Positions 52,599 to 62,159 are shown, numbered from the stretch's first letter. The stretch: DNA of 64,000 nucleotides from an uncultured Bacteroidota bacterium (GCA_937871435.1 CALMQM010000023.1:1-64000), one strand, 5' to 3'. Program-made: numbers and translations. Notes: generated by a model not told the origin, from the letters alone.

Positions 52599-53282
52599 TC
52601 ATTTATGGGAATTACTTGTGCTTCCCCATTCCTTATTCTCTAACATGGGTACAAACCGAAAATTTTTCAATTCATGCTTTTCAAAAGTACTTTCAGATGT
52701 TTTCAGAATGGTTGTCATCACTTGTACTTCTCCGGCACCTACCGGAATCACCATTATACCTCCAACTTTCAATTGCTTAAGTAACTCCTCAGGTACTAAG
52801 GGTGCACCACAGGTAACCAGGATTTTATCGAATGGAGCATAGGAAGGAAGACCTTTGTAGCCATCTCCATAAAAAAGCTTCGGGTTATAACCCAGGGAGG
52901 GCAGGAATTTTTGAGCCTTATCAAACAACTCTTTTTGTCGTTCTATTGAAAAGACCTTTGCTCCTAATTCAAGGAGAATGGTAGTTTGATAACCACTTCC
53001 GGTGCCAATCTCCAACACCTTGTCTCCCTTAGAGATATGCAGCAATGAAGTTTGATATGCAACAGTGTATGGCTGTGAAATCGTTTGACCTGCTCCTATT
53101 TTGAAAGCCTGATCAGTATATGCCTGATTAAGAAAAGCTTTTTCTAAAAAAAGATGGCGCGGCACTTTCATCATAGCTTCAAGCACCTGTTCATCATCAA
53201 TTCCTTTAACCCGAATGCTGTCAATCAATTGCTTACGCATCCCCTGATGCTTAAAATTATCTTCTGTTTGCTTATTCATCAT
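52599..53282 (-). CDS. pcm: protein-L-isoaspartate O-methyltransferase
   Basis: A 227-aa repair enzyme that methylates isoaspartyl residues in damaged proteins with S-adenosylmethionine. Motifs: VPRHLFLEKAFLNQAYTDQA, IGAGQTISQPYTVAYQT (~70-86), the SAM loop VLEIGTGSGYQTTIL (~100-114), VFSIERQKELFDKA and YAPFDKILVTCGAP. The start is the ATG at 53282 (or the next one at 53279); in-frame codons further upstream overlap the promoter. Confidence 0.94.
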   Translation of the reverse strand: MMNKQTEDNFKHQGMRKQLIDSIRVKGIDDEQVLEAMMKVPRHLFLEKAFLNQAYTDQAFKIGAGQTISQPYTVAYQTSLLHISKGDKVLEIGTGSGYQTTILLELGAKVFSIERQKELFDKAQKFLPSLGYNPKLFYGDGYKGLPSYAPFDKILVTCGAPLVPEELLKQLKVGGIMVIPVGAGEVQVMTTILKTSESTFEKHELKNFRFVPMLENKEWGSTSNSHK

Positions 53283-53318
53283 GTAATTGAGTCGTGCAAA
53301 GAAACCGTCAAAATCAAT

Positions 53319-53349
53319 CAATTTTAGCGAATTTTCTTTAAAATATCAA
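53319..53349 (-). promoter_or_regulatory. promoter of pcm
   Basis: TTG (53349-53347), 20-nt spacer, then TAAAATTG (53326-53319), one base off TAnnTTTG. The leader is about 30-35 nt. Confidence 0.5.
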
Positions 53350-53380
53350 CAAAATACCGTTCACATTGCCACAATAATCC

Positions 53381-53411
53381 TTTTCTGACGCCTCAGAAAT
53401 TGCTAATTTCG
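53381..53411 (+). promoter_or_regulatory. possible promoter of the Gfo/Idh/MocA gene
   Basis: TTT at 53381-53383, 20 nt, then TAATTTCG at 53404-53411 (one base off the -7 consensus). It is divergent from the pcm promoter. Confidence 0.35.
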
Positions 53412-53438
53412 CGACGCATTAAAACCGCGAATTCAACC

Positions 53439-54425
53439 ATGGTCAAAATTGGAGTGATTGGAGCAGGTCATTTAGGGAAGATCCATCTTCGGCTTTTAAA
53501 AGAGATCAGTACTGTTGAATTGGTGGGTTTTTTCGATCATCATCCGGATCACGCTGCTCTGGTGGCGAAAGATTTAAATCTGAAAGCATTCGATTCAGCC
53601 GAGGAGTTGATTGATCAATGTGATGCAGTGGATATCGTGACTCCTACCCTCGCGCATTTTGAGTATGCAGTCAAAGCTCTGCGCAAATCCAAACATATCT
53701 TTATAGAAAAACCAGTAACGCATACTGTAAACGATGCCAAAAAATTGGTTTCCCTTGTGCATGAAGCTGGAGTGAAAGCACAAGTTGGCCATGTCGAACG
53801 TTTCAATCCCGCATTTCTTGCAGCGCGTGATTATTTGAATCAACCGATGTTCATTGAAACACATCGACTAGCTGAATTCAATCCACGAGGAACCGATGTT
53901 TCGGTTGTGCATGATTTAATGATTCATGACATTGATATTGTTCTCAGTGTTGTCAGGTCACCGGTTAAAAAAATAAGCGCAAGTGGAGTCGCAGTCATCA
54001 GTGATACACCAGACATAGCCAATGCACGGATTGAATTTGACAATGGCTGTGTCGCAAATCTTACTTCCAGTCGGATGTCACTTAAGAATATGCGCAAGAG
54101 TCGTTTTTTTCAGAGAGACGCATATATTTCAGTTGACTTTTTAAAAAAGAAAACAGAAGTGGTCAGATTGAAAAATCTTGTTGGAGATGCTGGTCCACTT
54201 GATATCACCATTGATCTTGGACAAAACAAAGGTTCCAAAATCATCTACTTTGATCAGCCAAAAATTGAAGAATCAAATGCGATCAAAATGGAATTGGAAT
54301 TGTTTGCTCAAAGTATACTTGAAGACAAACCTACAGTCGTACCGATAGAAGAAGGACATCTTGCCTTACATGTCGCTCACCAGGTAATGGAAAAACTCAA
54401 TTCATCATTGAATGTTTTTGCCTGA
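53439..54425 (+). CDS. Gfo/Idh/MocA-family NAD(P)-dependent oxidoreductase
   Basis: A 328-aa enzyme from the ATG at 53439, which directly begins the Rossmann strand VKIGVIGAGHLGKIHLRLLK. The N-terminal domain contains DIVTPTLAHFEYAVKALR and the family's EKPVTH (IFIEKPVTHTVNDAKKL, ~90-105). The C-terminal alpha/beta domain has VGHVERFNPAFLAA and HDLMIHDIDIVLSVV. Members act on sugar nucleotides, inositols and related compounds. Placement before a lipoprotein and a sugar transferase favours a nucleotide-sugar step, which is an inference. Confidence 0.88.
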   Translation: MVKIGVIGAGHLGKIHLRLLKEISTVELVGFFDHHPDHAALVAKDLNLKAFDSAEELIDQCDAVDIVTPTLAHFEYAVKALRKSKHIFIEKPVTHTVNDAKKLVSLVHEAGVKAQVGHVERFNPAFLAARDYLNQPMFIETHRLAEFNPRGTDVSVVHDLMIHDIDIVLSVVRSPVKKISASGVAVISDTPDIANARIEFDNGCVANLTSSRMSLKNMRKSRFFQRDAYISVDFLKKKTEVVRLKNLVGDAGPLDITIDLGQNKGSKIIYFDQPKIEESNAIKMELELFAQSILEDKPTVVPIEEGHLALHVAHQVMEKLNSSLNVFA

Positions 54426-54437
54426 ATTATCAGAGTC

Positions 54438-55307
54438 ATGAAAAGCAGAATCATACTCAAATACAAACTTATCATTGGTGTATTGCTTTTTATCAATGCA
54501 CTGTTGTCATGCAATGTGATTAATCCTGCTGAATCGATTCCGGGTTATATTCATCTTGACTCAATCCATTTGTCAACTGACTATTTCACGGAAGGAAGTT
54601 CTGCTTCAAAAATTTCAGATGCATGGATATTTGTTGACAATGTTTACCTCGGCACATATGGTTTGCCATGTACATTTCCAGTTGCGAAAAGTGGTCAGCA
54701 TAAAATTAGTATCAGGGCCGGAGTACAGGCGAACGGGATGTCAGACAATCGTGTTGCGTACCCACCCTATTCCACTTACGATACAACTATAAACCTCGTT
54801 GCTGGTACAGTAACAAACATTCTACCGGTTGTGAATTATAAAACAGGCACCGAATTCAAACAAATAGAAGATTTTGATGACGGAAGCGTATCTCTGGTTT
54901 CCACTTCCTCCAGCCTTGCACCTTTAAATATTACACAGTCATCAGATCCGAACGCTTTCGAAAACAACTCCGGGTATTTTAGTCTGGATGATAACCATCC
55001 TTCTTTTGAAGTTGCCAGTTCAGACACATTCTCACTGCCGATAAACGTTCCTGTTTTCCTGGAATTAAATTATAAATGTGACAATGAATTTACAATTGGC
55101 ATATTTATTAGCGGTGGAAGTGTGTTACAAAATCCTCTGGTCATTGCAAGGCCAACTTCAGTATGGAAAAAAATTTATGTAAATATTTCCGAACTGGGCG
55201 GAGTAACCGGTGGCAATGTGTTTTATAAAATTTATCTCAAAGGAGATAAGAGTTCTGCTTTGTCTACAACCATGTTTTATTTTGACAACCTTAAAGTTTT
55301 GTATTGA
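54438..55307 (+). CDS. lipoprotein of unknown function
   Basis: A 289-aa protein with a long signal peptide (LIIGVLLFINALLSC) and a probable lipidated Cys at residue 25. Residues ~60-120 look like a PEGA-type beta-sandwich (DAWIFVDNVYLGTYGLPCTF, then HKISIRAGVQANGM), and ~150-289 form a second beta-rich region of jelly-roll style (PVFLELNYKCDNEFTIGIFI, TTMFYFDNLKVLY). No enzyme motif is seen. It begins 12 nt after the Gfo/Idh gene and its stop overlaps the start of the sugar transferase (TGATG), so the three are translated as one unit. Confidence 0.8.
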   Translation: MKSRIILKYKLIIGVLLFINALLSCNVINPAESIPGYIHLDSIHLSTDYFTEGSSASKISDAWIFVDNVYLGTYGLPCTFPVAKSGQHKISIRAGVQANGMSDNRVAYPPYSTYDTTINLVAGTVTNILPVVNYKTGTEFKQIEDFDDGSVSLVSTSSSLAPLNITQSSDPNAFENNSGYFSLDDNHPSFEVASSDTFSLPINVPVFLELNYKCDNEFTIGIFISGGSVLQNPLVIARPTSVWKKIYVNISELGGVTGGNVFYKIYLKGDKSSALSTTMFYFDNLKVLY

Positions 55308-56719
55308 TGAATAAACGCATTCAAACATTGGTGTTTATTCTTGCTGACTGGTTGTCGGCCGTCATGGCCTGGGGGGTATTTTATGTCTACCGGAAAATTG
55401 TAATTGAATCTCTTACACTGAACTCTCCGGAATTTTCGCTTGACAGGAAATTCTATCTGGGTATTCTTTTCATCCCTGTCTGCTGGGTTTTTGTTTATGC
55501 AATTACAGGTGCGTATCGAAATGTATATCGCAAAAGCCGACTGAAGGAACTGGGACAAACTTTATACCTTTCTGTTGTTGGTGTATTAATAATTTTCTTT
55601 TCGCTGTTATTGGATGATACTGTAATTTCTTACAAAACATATTACCATACTTTTTTCACACTACTAACACTTCATTTTGTTATCACTGCTTTGTTCAGAT
55701 TTATTTTATCTACCAATGTTGTAAACAAAATTCATAAGCGTAAGATAGGATTCAATACTGTCATGATTGGAAGCAATACCAATGCATTGAACTTGTTGAA
55801 ACAAATGGATTCCGAATTACAATCAGAAGGAAATAAATTTATCGGATTCGTTCATGTTGATGGTAACAATGACCATTTGTTGTCTGCACATTTACCCAAC
55901 CTGGGTGATATTCGCACATTAAGAGAAATCATTGAACAAAACAAAGTAGAAGAAGCCATTATCGCTCTGGAATCTTCCGAGCACGAAAATATTGGTAAAG
56001 TCATCAACGAACTTGAAGATTTGCCGGTGATCATCAAAATTATTCCGGACATGTATGACATCTTATCAGGTTCGGTGAAAATGAATGCCATTTTCGGAGC
56101 TCCACTGATTGAAATTTCTCCGGATTTAATGCCGGTTTGGCAACAGTCAGTCAAAAGATTTTTAGATATCATGATTTCTTTGTTTGTCATGATATGTTTT
56201 TCTCCTCTCTATATTTTCACTGCATTGGGTGTTGCATTTTCCTCAAGAGGACCATTGTTTTACAGCCACGAACGAATTGGTTTGCATGGTAGACCATTTA
56301 AGATCTATAAGTTCAGGTCGATGGTGGCAGATGCAGAAAAATTCGGACCGCAGCTTTCAAGTACACTCGACAAACGTGTCACGAGATTTGGCAAATGGAT
56401 GCGGAAGATTCGTCTGGATGAAATTCCACAATTCTACAATGTGTTAAAAGGAGACATGTCGATTGTAGGTCCAAGACCTGAACGTCAGTTTTTCATCGAT
56501 AAAATTATGGCTCTTGCCCCACACTACCGGCATTTACAAAAGGTTCGTCCGGGGATTACCAGTTGGGGACAAGTGAAGTTTGGATATGCTGAGAATGTGG
56601 AGCAAATGGTTGAACGATTGAAATATGATTTGATTTACATTGAGAATATGTCTCTTGCAGTCGACTTCAAAATTATGATCTATACTGTATTGATCATTCT
56701 TAAACATAAAGGAAAATAG
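55307..56719 (+). CDS. polyprenyl-phosphate hexose-1-phosphate transferase (WbaP/WcaJ-like)
   Basis: A 470-aa membrane enzyme that starts exopolysaccharide or O-antigen synthesis by moving a sugar phosphate to undecaprenyl phosphate. Four spans lie in ~5-140. A Rossmann-like CoA-binding-type domain follows (~145-255; NTVMIGSNTNALNLLKQMDS). The catalytic C-terminus (~280-470) includes a re-entrant membrane helix, then SRGPLFYSHERIGLHGRPFK, IYKFRSMVADAE, RKIRLDEIPQFYNVLKGDMS and IVGPRPER. The ATG at 55307 overlaps the preceding stop by one base. Downstream glycosyltransferases are not present. Confidence 0.92.
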   Translation: MNKRIQTLVFILADWLSAVMAWGVFYVYRKIVIESLTLNSPEFSLDRKFYLGILFIPVCWVFVYAITGAYRNVYRKSRLKELGQTLYLSVVGVLIIFFSLLLDDTVISYKTYYHTFFTLLTLHFVITALFRFILSTNVVNKIHKRKIGFNTVMIGSNTNALNLLKQMDSELQSEGNKFIGFVHVDGNNDHLLSAHLPNLGDIRTLREIIEQNKVEEAIIALESSEHENIGKVINELEDLPVIIKIIPDMYDILSGSVKMNAIFGAPLIEISPDLMPVWQQSVKRFLDIMISLFVMICFSPLYIFTALGVAFSSRGPLFYSHERIGLHGRPFKIYKFRSMVADAEKFGPQLSSTLDKRVTRFGKWMRKIRLDEIPQFYNVLKGDMSIVGPRPERQFFIDKIMALAPHYRHLQKVRPGITSWGQVKFGYAENVEQMVERLKYDLIYIENMSLAVDFKIMIYTVLIILKHKGK

Positions 56720-56792
56720 GTATAGATCCTTACGTTATAAATTCTATTCAAAGCTTCAGGCTTATTATAAAGAAATCAATTAAACATTTAAC

Positions 56793-57680
56793 ATGAAAAG
56801 AGTTGCAGTAATTGGCGCAGGAACTATGGGAAACGGAATCGCGCACGTCTTTGCACAGAGTGGATTCTCAGTTCATTTGATTGATGTTTCACAGGAAGCA
56901 TTGACAAAAGCTCTCGATACCATTGGAAAAAATCTGGACCGGATGATTGCCAAGGAAAAAATTACAGCGGCAGAAAAAGAAACTACATTGAAGAATATAC
57001 GGACATTTACCCGTGTGGTAGATGGCGTGAAAGATCGGGAACTTGTTGTTGAAGCTGCGACAGAAAATATTGATTTGAAATGTAAAATTTTCCGAGATCT
57101 TGATCAACATGCAGATTCATCTGCAATTCTTGCAACAAATACTTCTTCCATTTCAATAACAAAAATTGCGGCCCATACCAAACGTCCGGCTCAGGTGATT
57201 GGAATGCATTTCATGAATCCAGTTCCTGTAATGAAATTAGTGGAAATCATCAGAGGTTATTCAACCTCAGATGAAGTCACCAAATCAATTTTCGAGACAT
57301 CAAAAAGCCTTGGGAAAATTCCGGTTGAGGTGAATGATTATCCCGGATTTATTGCAAACCGCATTCTGATGCCCATGATCAATGAGGCAATTTATTCTTT
57401 GTATGAAGGTGTGGCAGGAGTTTCAGAGATTGATACTGTAATGAAACTTGGAATGGCTCATCCTATGGGCCCTCTTCAGTTGGCAGATTTTATTGGTCTG
57501 GATGTTTGTTTAAGTATTCTTCGAGTAATGCAGGATGGTTTTGGAAATCCAAAATACGCACCTTGTCCATTACTTGTAAATATGGTAACAGCCGGACACC
57601 TTGGGGTGAAATCAGGAAATGGTTTTTATGAATATAGTGCAGGAAACAAAGACCTGGTAGTAGCTGCGAGATTCCGTTAA
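56793..57680 (+). CDS. 3-hydroxybutyryl-CoA / 3-hydroxyacyl-CoA dehydrogenase
   Basis: A 295-aa NAD-dependent enzyme converting 3-hydroxyacyl-CoA to 3-ketoacyl-CoA. The Rossmann loop is VIGAGTMGNGIAHVFAQSG (~5-23). Other blocks are ATNTSSISITKIA, the catalytic-region GMHFMNPVPVMKLVEII (~140-156; His in GMHF), NDYPGFIANRILMPMINEAI, and the CoA/dimer segment DTVMKLGMAHPMGPLQLADF. The short single-domain form with this length is typical of Hbd/PaaH-type enzymes. It stands alone, 73 nt after the sugar transferase. Confidence 0.93.
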   Translation: MKRVAVIGAGTMGNGIAHVFAQSGFSVHLIDVSQEALTKALDTIGKNLDRMIAKEKITAAEKETTLKNIRTFTRVVDGVKDRELVVEAATENIDLKCKIFRDLDQHADSSAILATNTSSISITKIAAHTKRPAQVIGMHFMNPVPVMKLVEIIRGYSTSDEVTKSIFETSKSLGKIPVEVNDYPGFIANRILMPMINEAIYSLYEGVAGVSEIDTVMKLGMAHPMGPLQLADFIGLDVCLSILRVMQDGFGNPKYAPCPLLVNMVTAGHLGVKSGNGFYEYSAGNKDLVVAARFR

Positions 57681-57751
57681 AGACTCCGGAACGAATTGTA
57701 GACGGGTGAAAAAGCGACAGTAGTTGAGATTTACAATAGCATAATAACTCA

Positions 57752-58366
57752 CTAAAAAACTATCTGGCCGTTTTCAATTTGTTTCACAATCATTTCAATC
57801 GTTTTATCCTCTCCTTCAGGATCGTATTCATCTTTTAAATCGTGACCGAATAATTTCGCTAATCCCTGAGCGAAAAAAGCATTGAACGATCCTTTCAATT
57901 GTTTAATCAAATCATAAGATGTATGACCGGTTTCCCGGTCAATTAGTTTGATCAATACATTGCCCTGGTTAATACTCAATTTTTTTATTTGTTCTTCAAA
58001 ATCCTTCCTCACCTGTTCCTCTACAGTTTTTCTGTATCTCTTTTTCTCCCGATCCGAATTCATACTTGCCATCTTTAACTCCATTTCATTGAGCTTTACG
58101 GCAGCCAATCGAGCGTAGGGATACACTTTGATTACATTGAAACGTAGCCTGTAATAAGCCTGCAGGTTCTTCAGATATTCCGGACTGTTTACATCGATGA
58201 TATTCACAATTGGAAGATTCACGACAGGAATAGTGTCTTCACCTTCGAGAATATAGGGCAGTCTGTAACCACCAGACTTTTCGTCTTTCAGGGGACCCTG
58301 ACCAAATACATATGACGAAATCGTGAATAGAACGAAAAATGAGAAAGCAAATGAAAAACGGATCAT
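57752..58366 (-). CDS. DUF4294-family exported protein
   Basis: A 204-aa protein with signal peptide (FSFAFSFFVLFTISSYVFGQ). The mature part contains YYRLRFNVIKVYPYARLAAV, a charged coiled segment MASMNSDREKKRYRKTVEEQ, and IKLIDRETGHTSYDLIKQLK, features of a conserved Bacteroidota family known as DUF4294. Role unknown, probably periplasmic. It converges with the dehydrogenase gene across about 70 nt with no hairpin. Confidence 0.8.
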   Translation of the reverse strand: MIRFSFAFSFFVLFTISSYVFGQGPLKDEKSGGYRLPYILEGEDTIPVVNLPIVNIIDVNSPEYLKNLQAYYRLRFNVIKVYPYARLAAVKLNEMELKMASMNSDREKKRYRKTVEEQVRKDFEEQIKKLSINQGNVLIKLIDRETGHTSYDLIKQLKGSFNAFFAQGLAKLFGHDLKDEYDPEGEDKTIEMIVKQIENGQIVF

Positions 58367-58430
58367 GATTATTTCACTTCAAGAGGTGTGCCGAAAATAA
58401 AACAAAACATGTCGGCTTCATTTTTTACCA

Positions 58431-59924
58431 TCAGTCAATAAAACGCATTCTGTTCAATTTCCATTTTGAACCAGAATTTTCAACTGAAGTTTGTTTCATT
58501 GGTACATTTCTACGGCGGAGCAAATTGACACTTAACCATGCCGCCATTTCCATTTCATCAGGATTTGAAGACACCAGATATTCCGGTCTGAAATGATTCT
58601 TTACAAAATGAGTATCGAATTTTCCACTCACAAAGGCATCGTGCTCCATCACAAACCTACAAAATCCAAGAGTAGTGCTTACACCGGTAATTCTGTAATC
58701 ATCAATTGCACGAATCATACGATCAATTGCCTCTCCTCTGTCTTTACCATAAACAATCAATTTGGCAATCAAGGGATCATAATAAATCGGGATATCCATT
58801 CCTTCTTCGTAACCATCATCTACACGCACACCGGGCCCTTGAGGAATGCTGTAAGTTTCTAATTTACCGATATCAGGCAAAAAATTATTTGATGGATCTT
58901 CAGCGCAAACCCGAATTTCAATAGAATGTCCCAGTATTTTTAAATCTTCCTGTTTAAATGACAATGGTTCTCCATTCGCAATCCGGATTTGTTCCTTCAC
59001 AAGATCAAGTCCGGTAATATTTTCAGTAACCGGATGTTCAACCTGCAATCGGGTATTCATTTCAAGGAAGTAAAAATTGAGATTTTCATCCAGAAGAAAT
59101 TCCACAGTACCTGCACCGGCATAATTACAAGCTTTAGCAACCTGCACTGCGCATTTACCCATTTCATCCCTCAACTTAGCAGTAAGTACCGAAGAAGGTG
59201 CTTCTTCAACAACTTTCTGATGTCTGCGCTGAATGCTGCATTCCCTCTCGAATAAATGAACCACATTTCCGTGTAAATCTCCGAGTATCTGTATTTCTAT
59301 GTGCCTTGGAGATCCGACATAACGTTCGATGAATACTGCTCCATCACCGAAGGAAGAAATCGCCTCGCTTACGGCGAGTTTCATTTGTTCTTCAAACTCT
59401 TCCTTCTTGCTCACAACACGCATCCCTTTTCCACCACCACCTGCTGAAGCTTTGATCAGAATGGGAAAACCGATTTTGACAGCTATTTCTTTTGCTTCTG
59501 CTATATCATCAATTGCTTTTGCGGTTCCAGGAACAAGAGGAATGTTGTATTTCTCAGCAGTCGCTTTGGCCGCGAGTTTACTACCCATCATGCGCATTGA
59601 ATTCCCGTCCGGACCAATGAAGACAAGACCTGCCGCTTTTACTTTATCAGCAAAATCAGCATTCTCTGACAAAAAACCATAACCGGGGTGAATTGCATCA
59701 GCTCCGGTTTGCTTTGCTGCATTAAGTATTTTATCCATCAAGAGGTAGCTCTGACTTGAAGCGGAAGCGCCAATATGCACTGCCTGATCAGCATACCTGA
59801 CATGCAAAGCATTTCTGTCTGCATCGGAATAAACTGCCACGGTTGCAATCCCCATTTCGCGAGCTGAACGCATCACACGAATGGCAATTTCTCCACGGTT
59901 AGCAACAAGAATTTTCTTTATCAT
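58431..59924 (-). CDS. accC: biotin carboxylase (AccC-type)
   Basis: A 497-aa ATP-grasp enzyme that carboxylates biotin on a carrier protein. Motifs: ILVANRGEIAIRVMRSAREM at the start, ADAIHPGYGFLSENADFA, the glycine-rich ATP loop KASAGGGGKGMRVV (~160-173), FIERYVGSPRHIEIQILGD, ECSIQRRHQKVVEEAPSSVL, the catalytic/metal segment FYFLEMNTRLQVEHPVTE (~282-299) and EIRVCAEDPSNNFLPDIG. It is longer than E. coli AccC (449 aa) by a C-terminal extension (~450-497). No biotin carrier or transcarboxylase gene is adjacent, so acetyl-, propionyl- or methylcrotonyl-CoA carboxylase use is open. Confidence 0.92.
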   Translation of the reverse strand: MIKKILVANRGEIAIRVMRSAREMGIATVAVYSDADRNALHVRYADQAVHIGASASSQSYLLMDKILNAAKQTGADAIHPGYGFLSENADFADKVKAAGLVFIGPDGNSMRMMGSKLAAKATAEKYNIPLVPGTAKAIDDIAEAKEIAVKIGFPILIKASAGGGGKGMRVVSKKEEFEEQMKLAVSEAISSFGDGAVFIERYVGSPRHIEIQILGDLHGNVVHLFERECSIQRRHQKVVEEAPSSVLTAKLRDEMGKCAVQVAKACNYAGAGTVEFLLDENLNFYFLEMNTRLQVEHPVTENITGLDLVKEQIRIANGEPLSFKQEDLKILGHSIEIRVCAEDPSNNFLPDIGKLETYSIPQGPGVRVDDGYEEGMDIPIYYDPLIAKLIVYGKDRGEAIDRMIRAIDDYRITGVSTTLGFCRFVMEHDAFVSGKFDTHFVKNHFRPEYLVSSNPDEMEMAAWLSVNLLRRRNVPMKQTSVENSGSKWKLNRMRFID

Positions 59925-60041
59925 CTTCTATTTACTGTAGCTAATTTAACAAGAAATTCATTGCAGCACCCGAATAAAGACTACAATTAATTAACGGAAT
60001 TTTCACGAACCTGAGTTAAACAAGCCTCTGTTTCTTAAAAT

Positions 60042-60926
60042 TTATTTTGTTTCCTGGTATCCGATCAGGCGGTAAATCAATTTAGCAAGAGTGTATTCAG
60101 AAAGAATGGAACCCTCCATCGGTGCACATTCAACAACATCAAATCCGACAACATTTTTCTCTGTAAAAAGTCTTTTAAGAAATTCCAATGTTTCTACCCA
60201 GAATAAACCATTGGGTTCGGCGGTACCAACAGCCGGCATAATCGCCGGATCAAATCCATCTGCATCAATGGTCAGATACACATTCTTTCCTGTCTTGGAA
60301 ATGGCATCTGCGATCCAATTGGAGTTCTTTCGGATTGTATGTGCATAAAAGGTATGAATGTTATCCGAAGATTTTATCAAGTCGGCTTCTTCTTTACATT
60401 GAGCACGAATACCAATTTGAACCAATGGAATATCCAGTTCGTGCACCCTTGCCATTACTGAAGCATGCGAATAAGGGTTGTCATGATATGCCAATCTCAA
60501 ATCCGAATGAGCATCAATTTGAACGACTGTAAGATCAGGATATTTTGCTGCATGTGCTTTTACAAAACCCAACGTAACGGTATGTTCAGCACCAATTGAC
60601 ACCACATATTTTTCATCTGAAATCAACCGGCTGGTTTGTTTTTCGATTAAATCAATTGCCTCTCCATCCACAGCATCTTTAAAATCCATTGGTTGCAAAG
60701 TAGCAATTCCGCAACTTTTGTATGTTTCCACATCCAGCTCTTCATCATAGAATTCAACAAAATGAGAAGCAGCAACAATCGCAGACGGCCCTTTGGCACT
60801 TCCTTCGAGATAAGAAGAGGTATGTTCATAGGGAACCTGCTGAATTACAAATTTTGAATTTTTGTAATCACACAATGACGATTCAGGGACAGCCAGAAAA
60901 GCTTCCTCTTTGGATAGTACTTTCAT
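60042..60926 (-). CDS. speB: agmatinase / arginase-family ureohydrolase
   Basis: A 294-aa binuclear Mn enzyme of the ureohydrolase family. Metal ligands are all visible: H in SIGAEHTVTLGF (~113), the D-A-H-S-D block VVQIDAHSDLR (~136-146) and D-x-D in LTIDADGFDPAIMPAVGT (~213-230); VGFDVVECAPMEG is also conserved. Agmatinase (agmatine to putrescine and urea) is the most likely activity for this subgroup, but other guanidino substrates are possible. It starts 10 nt after sucC, an operon-like spacing. Confidence 0.85.
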   Translation of the reverse strand: MKVLSKEEAFLAVPESSLCDYKNSKFVIQQVPYEHTSSYLEGSAKGPSAIVAASHFVEFYDEELDVETYKSCGIATLQPMDFKDAVDGEAIDLIEKQTSRLISDEKYVVSIGAEHTVTLGFVKAHAAKYPDLTVVQIDAHSDLRLAYHDNPYSHASVMARVHELDIPLVQIGIRAQCKEEADLIKSSDNIHTFYAHTIRKNSNWIADAISKTGKNVYLTIDADGFDPAIMPAVGTAEPNGLFWVETLEFLKRLFTEKNVVGFDVVECAPMEGSILSEYTLAKLIYRLIGYQETK

Positions 60927-60936
60927 GTTTTTGGAT

Positions 60937-62130
60937 TTACTTTTTCAGAACCTCATTTACAAGATCTGCAGCTTCTTTCAGTTGAATAGCTGAAAAGACT
61001 TTCAGTCCGGATTCATCAATAATTTTTTTGGCCTCTTCAGCATTGGTTCCTTGCAATCTGACAATAATCGGAACAGGGATAGAACCGATATTTTTATATG
61101 CATCCACAATACCCTGCGCGACACGATCACATCTGACAATTCCACCGAAAATATTGACCAGAATAGCTTTTACATTGGGGTCCTTCAAAATAATTCTAAA
61201 GGCCTGTTCAACTCTTGCGGCATTCGCTGTACCACCAACATCCAGAAAGTTTGCAGGATCTCCACCGGCAAGTTTGATAATATCCATTGTTGCCATTGCC
61301 AGTCCGGCACCATTTACCATACAGCCTACATTTCCGTCGAGTTTGACATAATTCAAATTGTGCTCACCGGCTTCTACTTCAGTAGGATCTTCTTCTGTAA
61401 TATCCCGCATCGCCAGATAATCCGGATGGCGGAATAGAGCATTTTCATCAAATCCAACTTTTGCATCGACAGCTATGATTTTATCATCCGATGTTTTCAA
61501 AACCGGATTGATTTCAAACAAAGATGCGTCAATTGAATCATAGGCTTTGTAGAGAGACGCAACAAATTTTGTCATTTGCTTAAATGACTCCCCGCTTAAG
61601 CCAAGGTTAAACGCAATTTTCCTCGCCTGAAAACCCTGCAATCCAACTTTCGGATCTATTTCTTCTTTGAAAATCAGGTGAGGTGTTTTCGCAGCAACTT
61701 CTTCAATGTCCATACCGCCTTCAGTAGAATACATGATGATGTTCCTGCCTTTCTGGCGATTGAGCAATACGCTCATATAAAATTCTTTTGTAGGAGATGC
61801 ACCCGGGTAATATACATCCTGCGCAACGAGCACTTTATTCACTTTTTTTCCTTGTGAACCGGTTTGAGGAGTAACAAGGTTCATTCCGATTATTGCAGAA
61901 GCTTTTTCCTTTACTTCATCCAGAGATTTGGCTAATTTCACTCCACCTCCTTTGCCACGTCCTCCGGCATGAATCTGAGCTTTAACCACCCACCAGTTTG
62001 TACCGGTAGATTTGTTCAGTTCTTTTGCTGCTTCAACGGCCTGCTCAGGAGTATCGGCAACAATGCCTTCCTGAATGCCTACACCAAATGATTTTAGAAT
62101 GGATTTTCCCTGATATTCGTGAATGTTCAT
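60937..62130 (-). CDS. sucC: succinate-CoA ligase (ADP-forming) subunit beta
   Basis: A 397-aa TCA-cycle enzyme subunit. The ATP-grasp start NIHEYQGKSILKSFGV, VVKAQIHAGGRGKGGGVKLA (~48-67), LFEINPVL, AVDAKVGFDENALFRHPD and the C-terminal CoA-ligase domain LGNVGCM-like block with GGTANAARVEQAF, LVNIFGGIVRCD and IVRLQGTNAEEA are all present. The alpha subunit gene sucD is not next to it, unlike in many bacteria. It is followed by the agmatinase-family gene. Confidence 0.95.
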   Translation of the reverse strand: MNIHEYQGKSILKSFGVGIQEGIVADTPEQAVEAAKELNKSTGTNWWVVKAQIHAGGRGKGGGVKLAKSLDEVKEKASAIIGMNLVTPQTGSQGKKVNKVLVAQDVYYPGASPTKEFYMSVLLNRQKGRNIIMYSTEGGMDIEEVAAKTPHLIFKEEIDPKVGLQGFQARKIAFNLGLSGESFKQMTKFVASLYKAYDSIDASLFEINPVLKTSDDKIIAVDAKVGFDENALFRHPDYLAMRDITEEDPTEVEAGEHNLNYVKLDGNVGCMVNGAGLAMATMDIIKLAGGDPANFLDVGGTANAARVEQAFRIILKDPNVKAILVNIFGGIVRCDRVAQGIVDAYKNIGSIPVPIIVRLQGTNAEEAKKIIDESGLKVFSAIQLKEAADLVNEVLKK

Positions 62131-62159
62131 AAAATGATTTTAAGAGCTTATTTGCCCGA

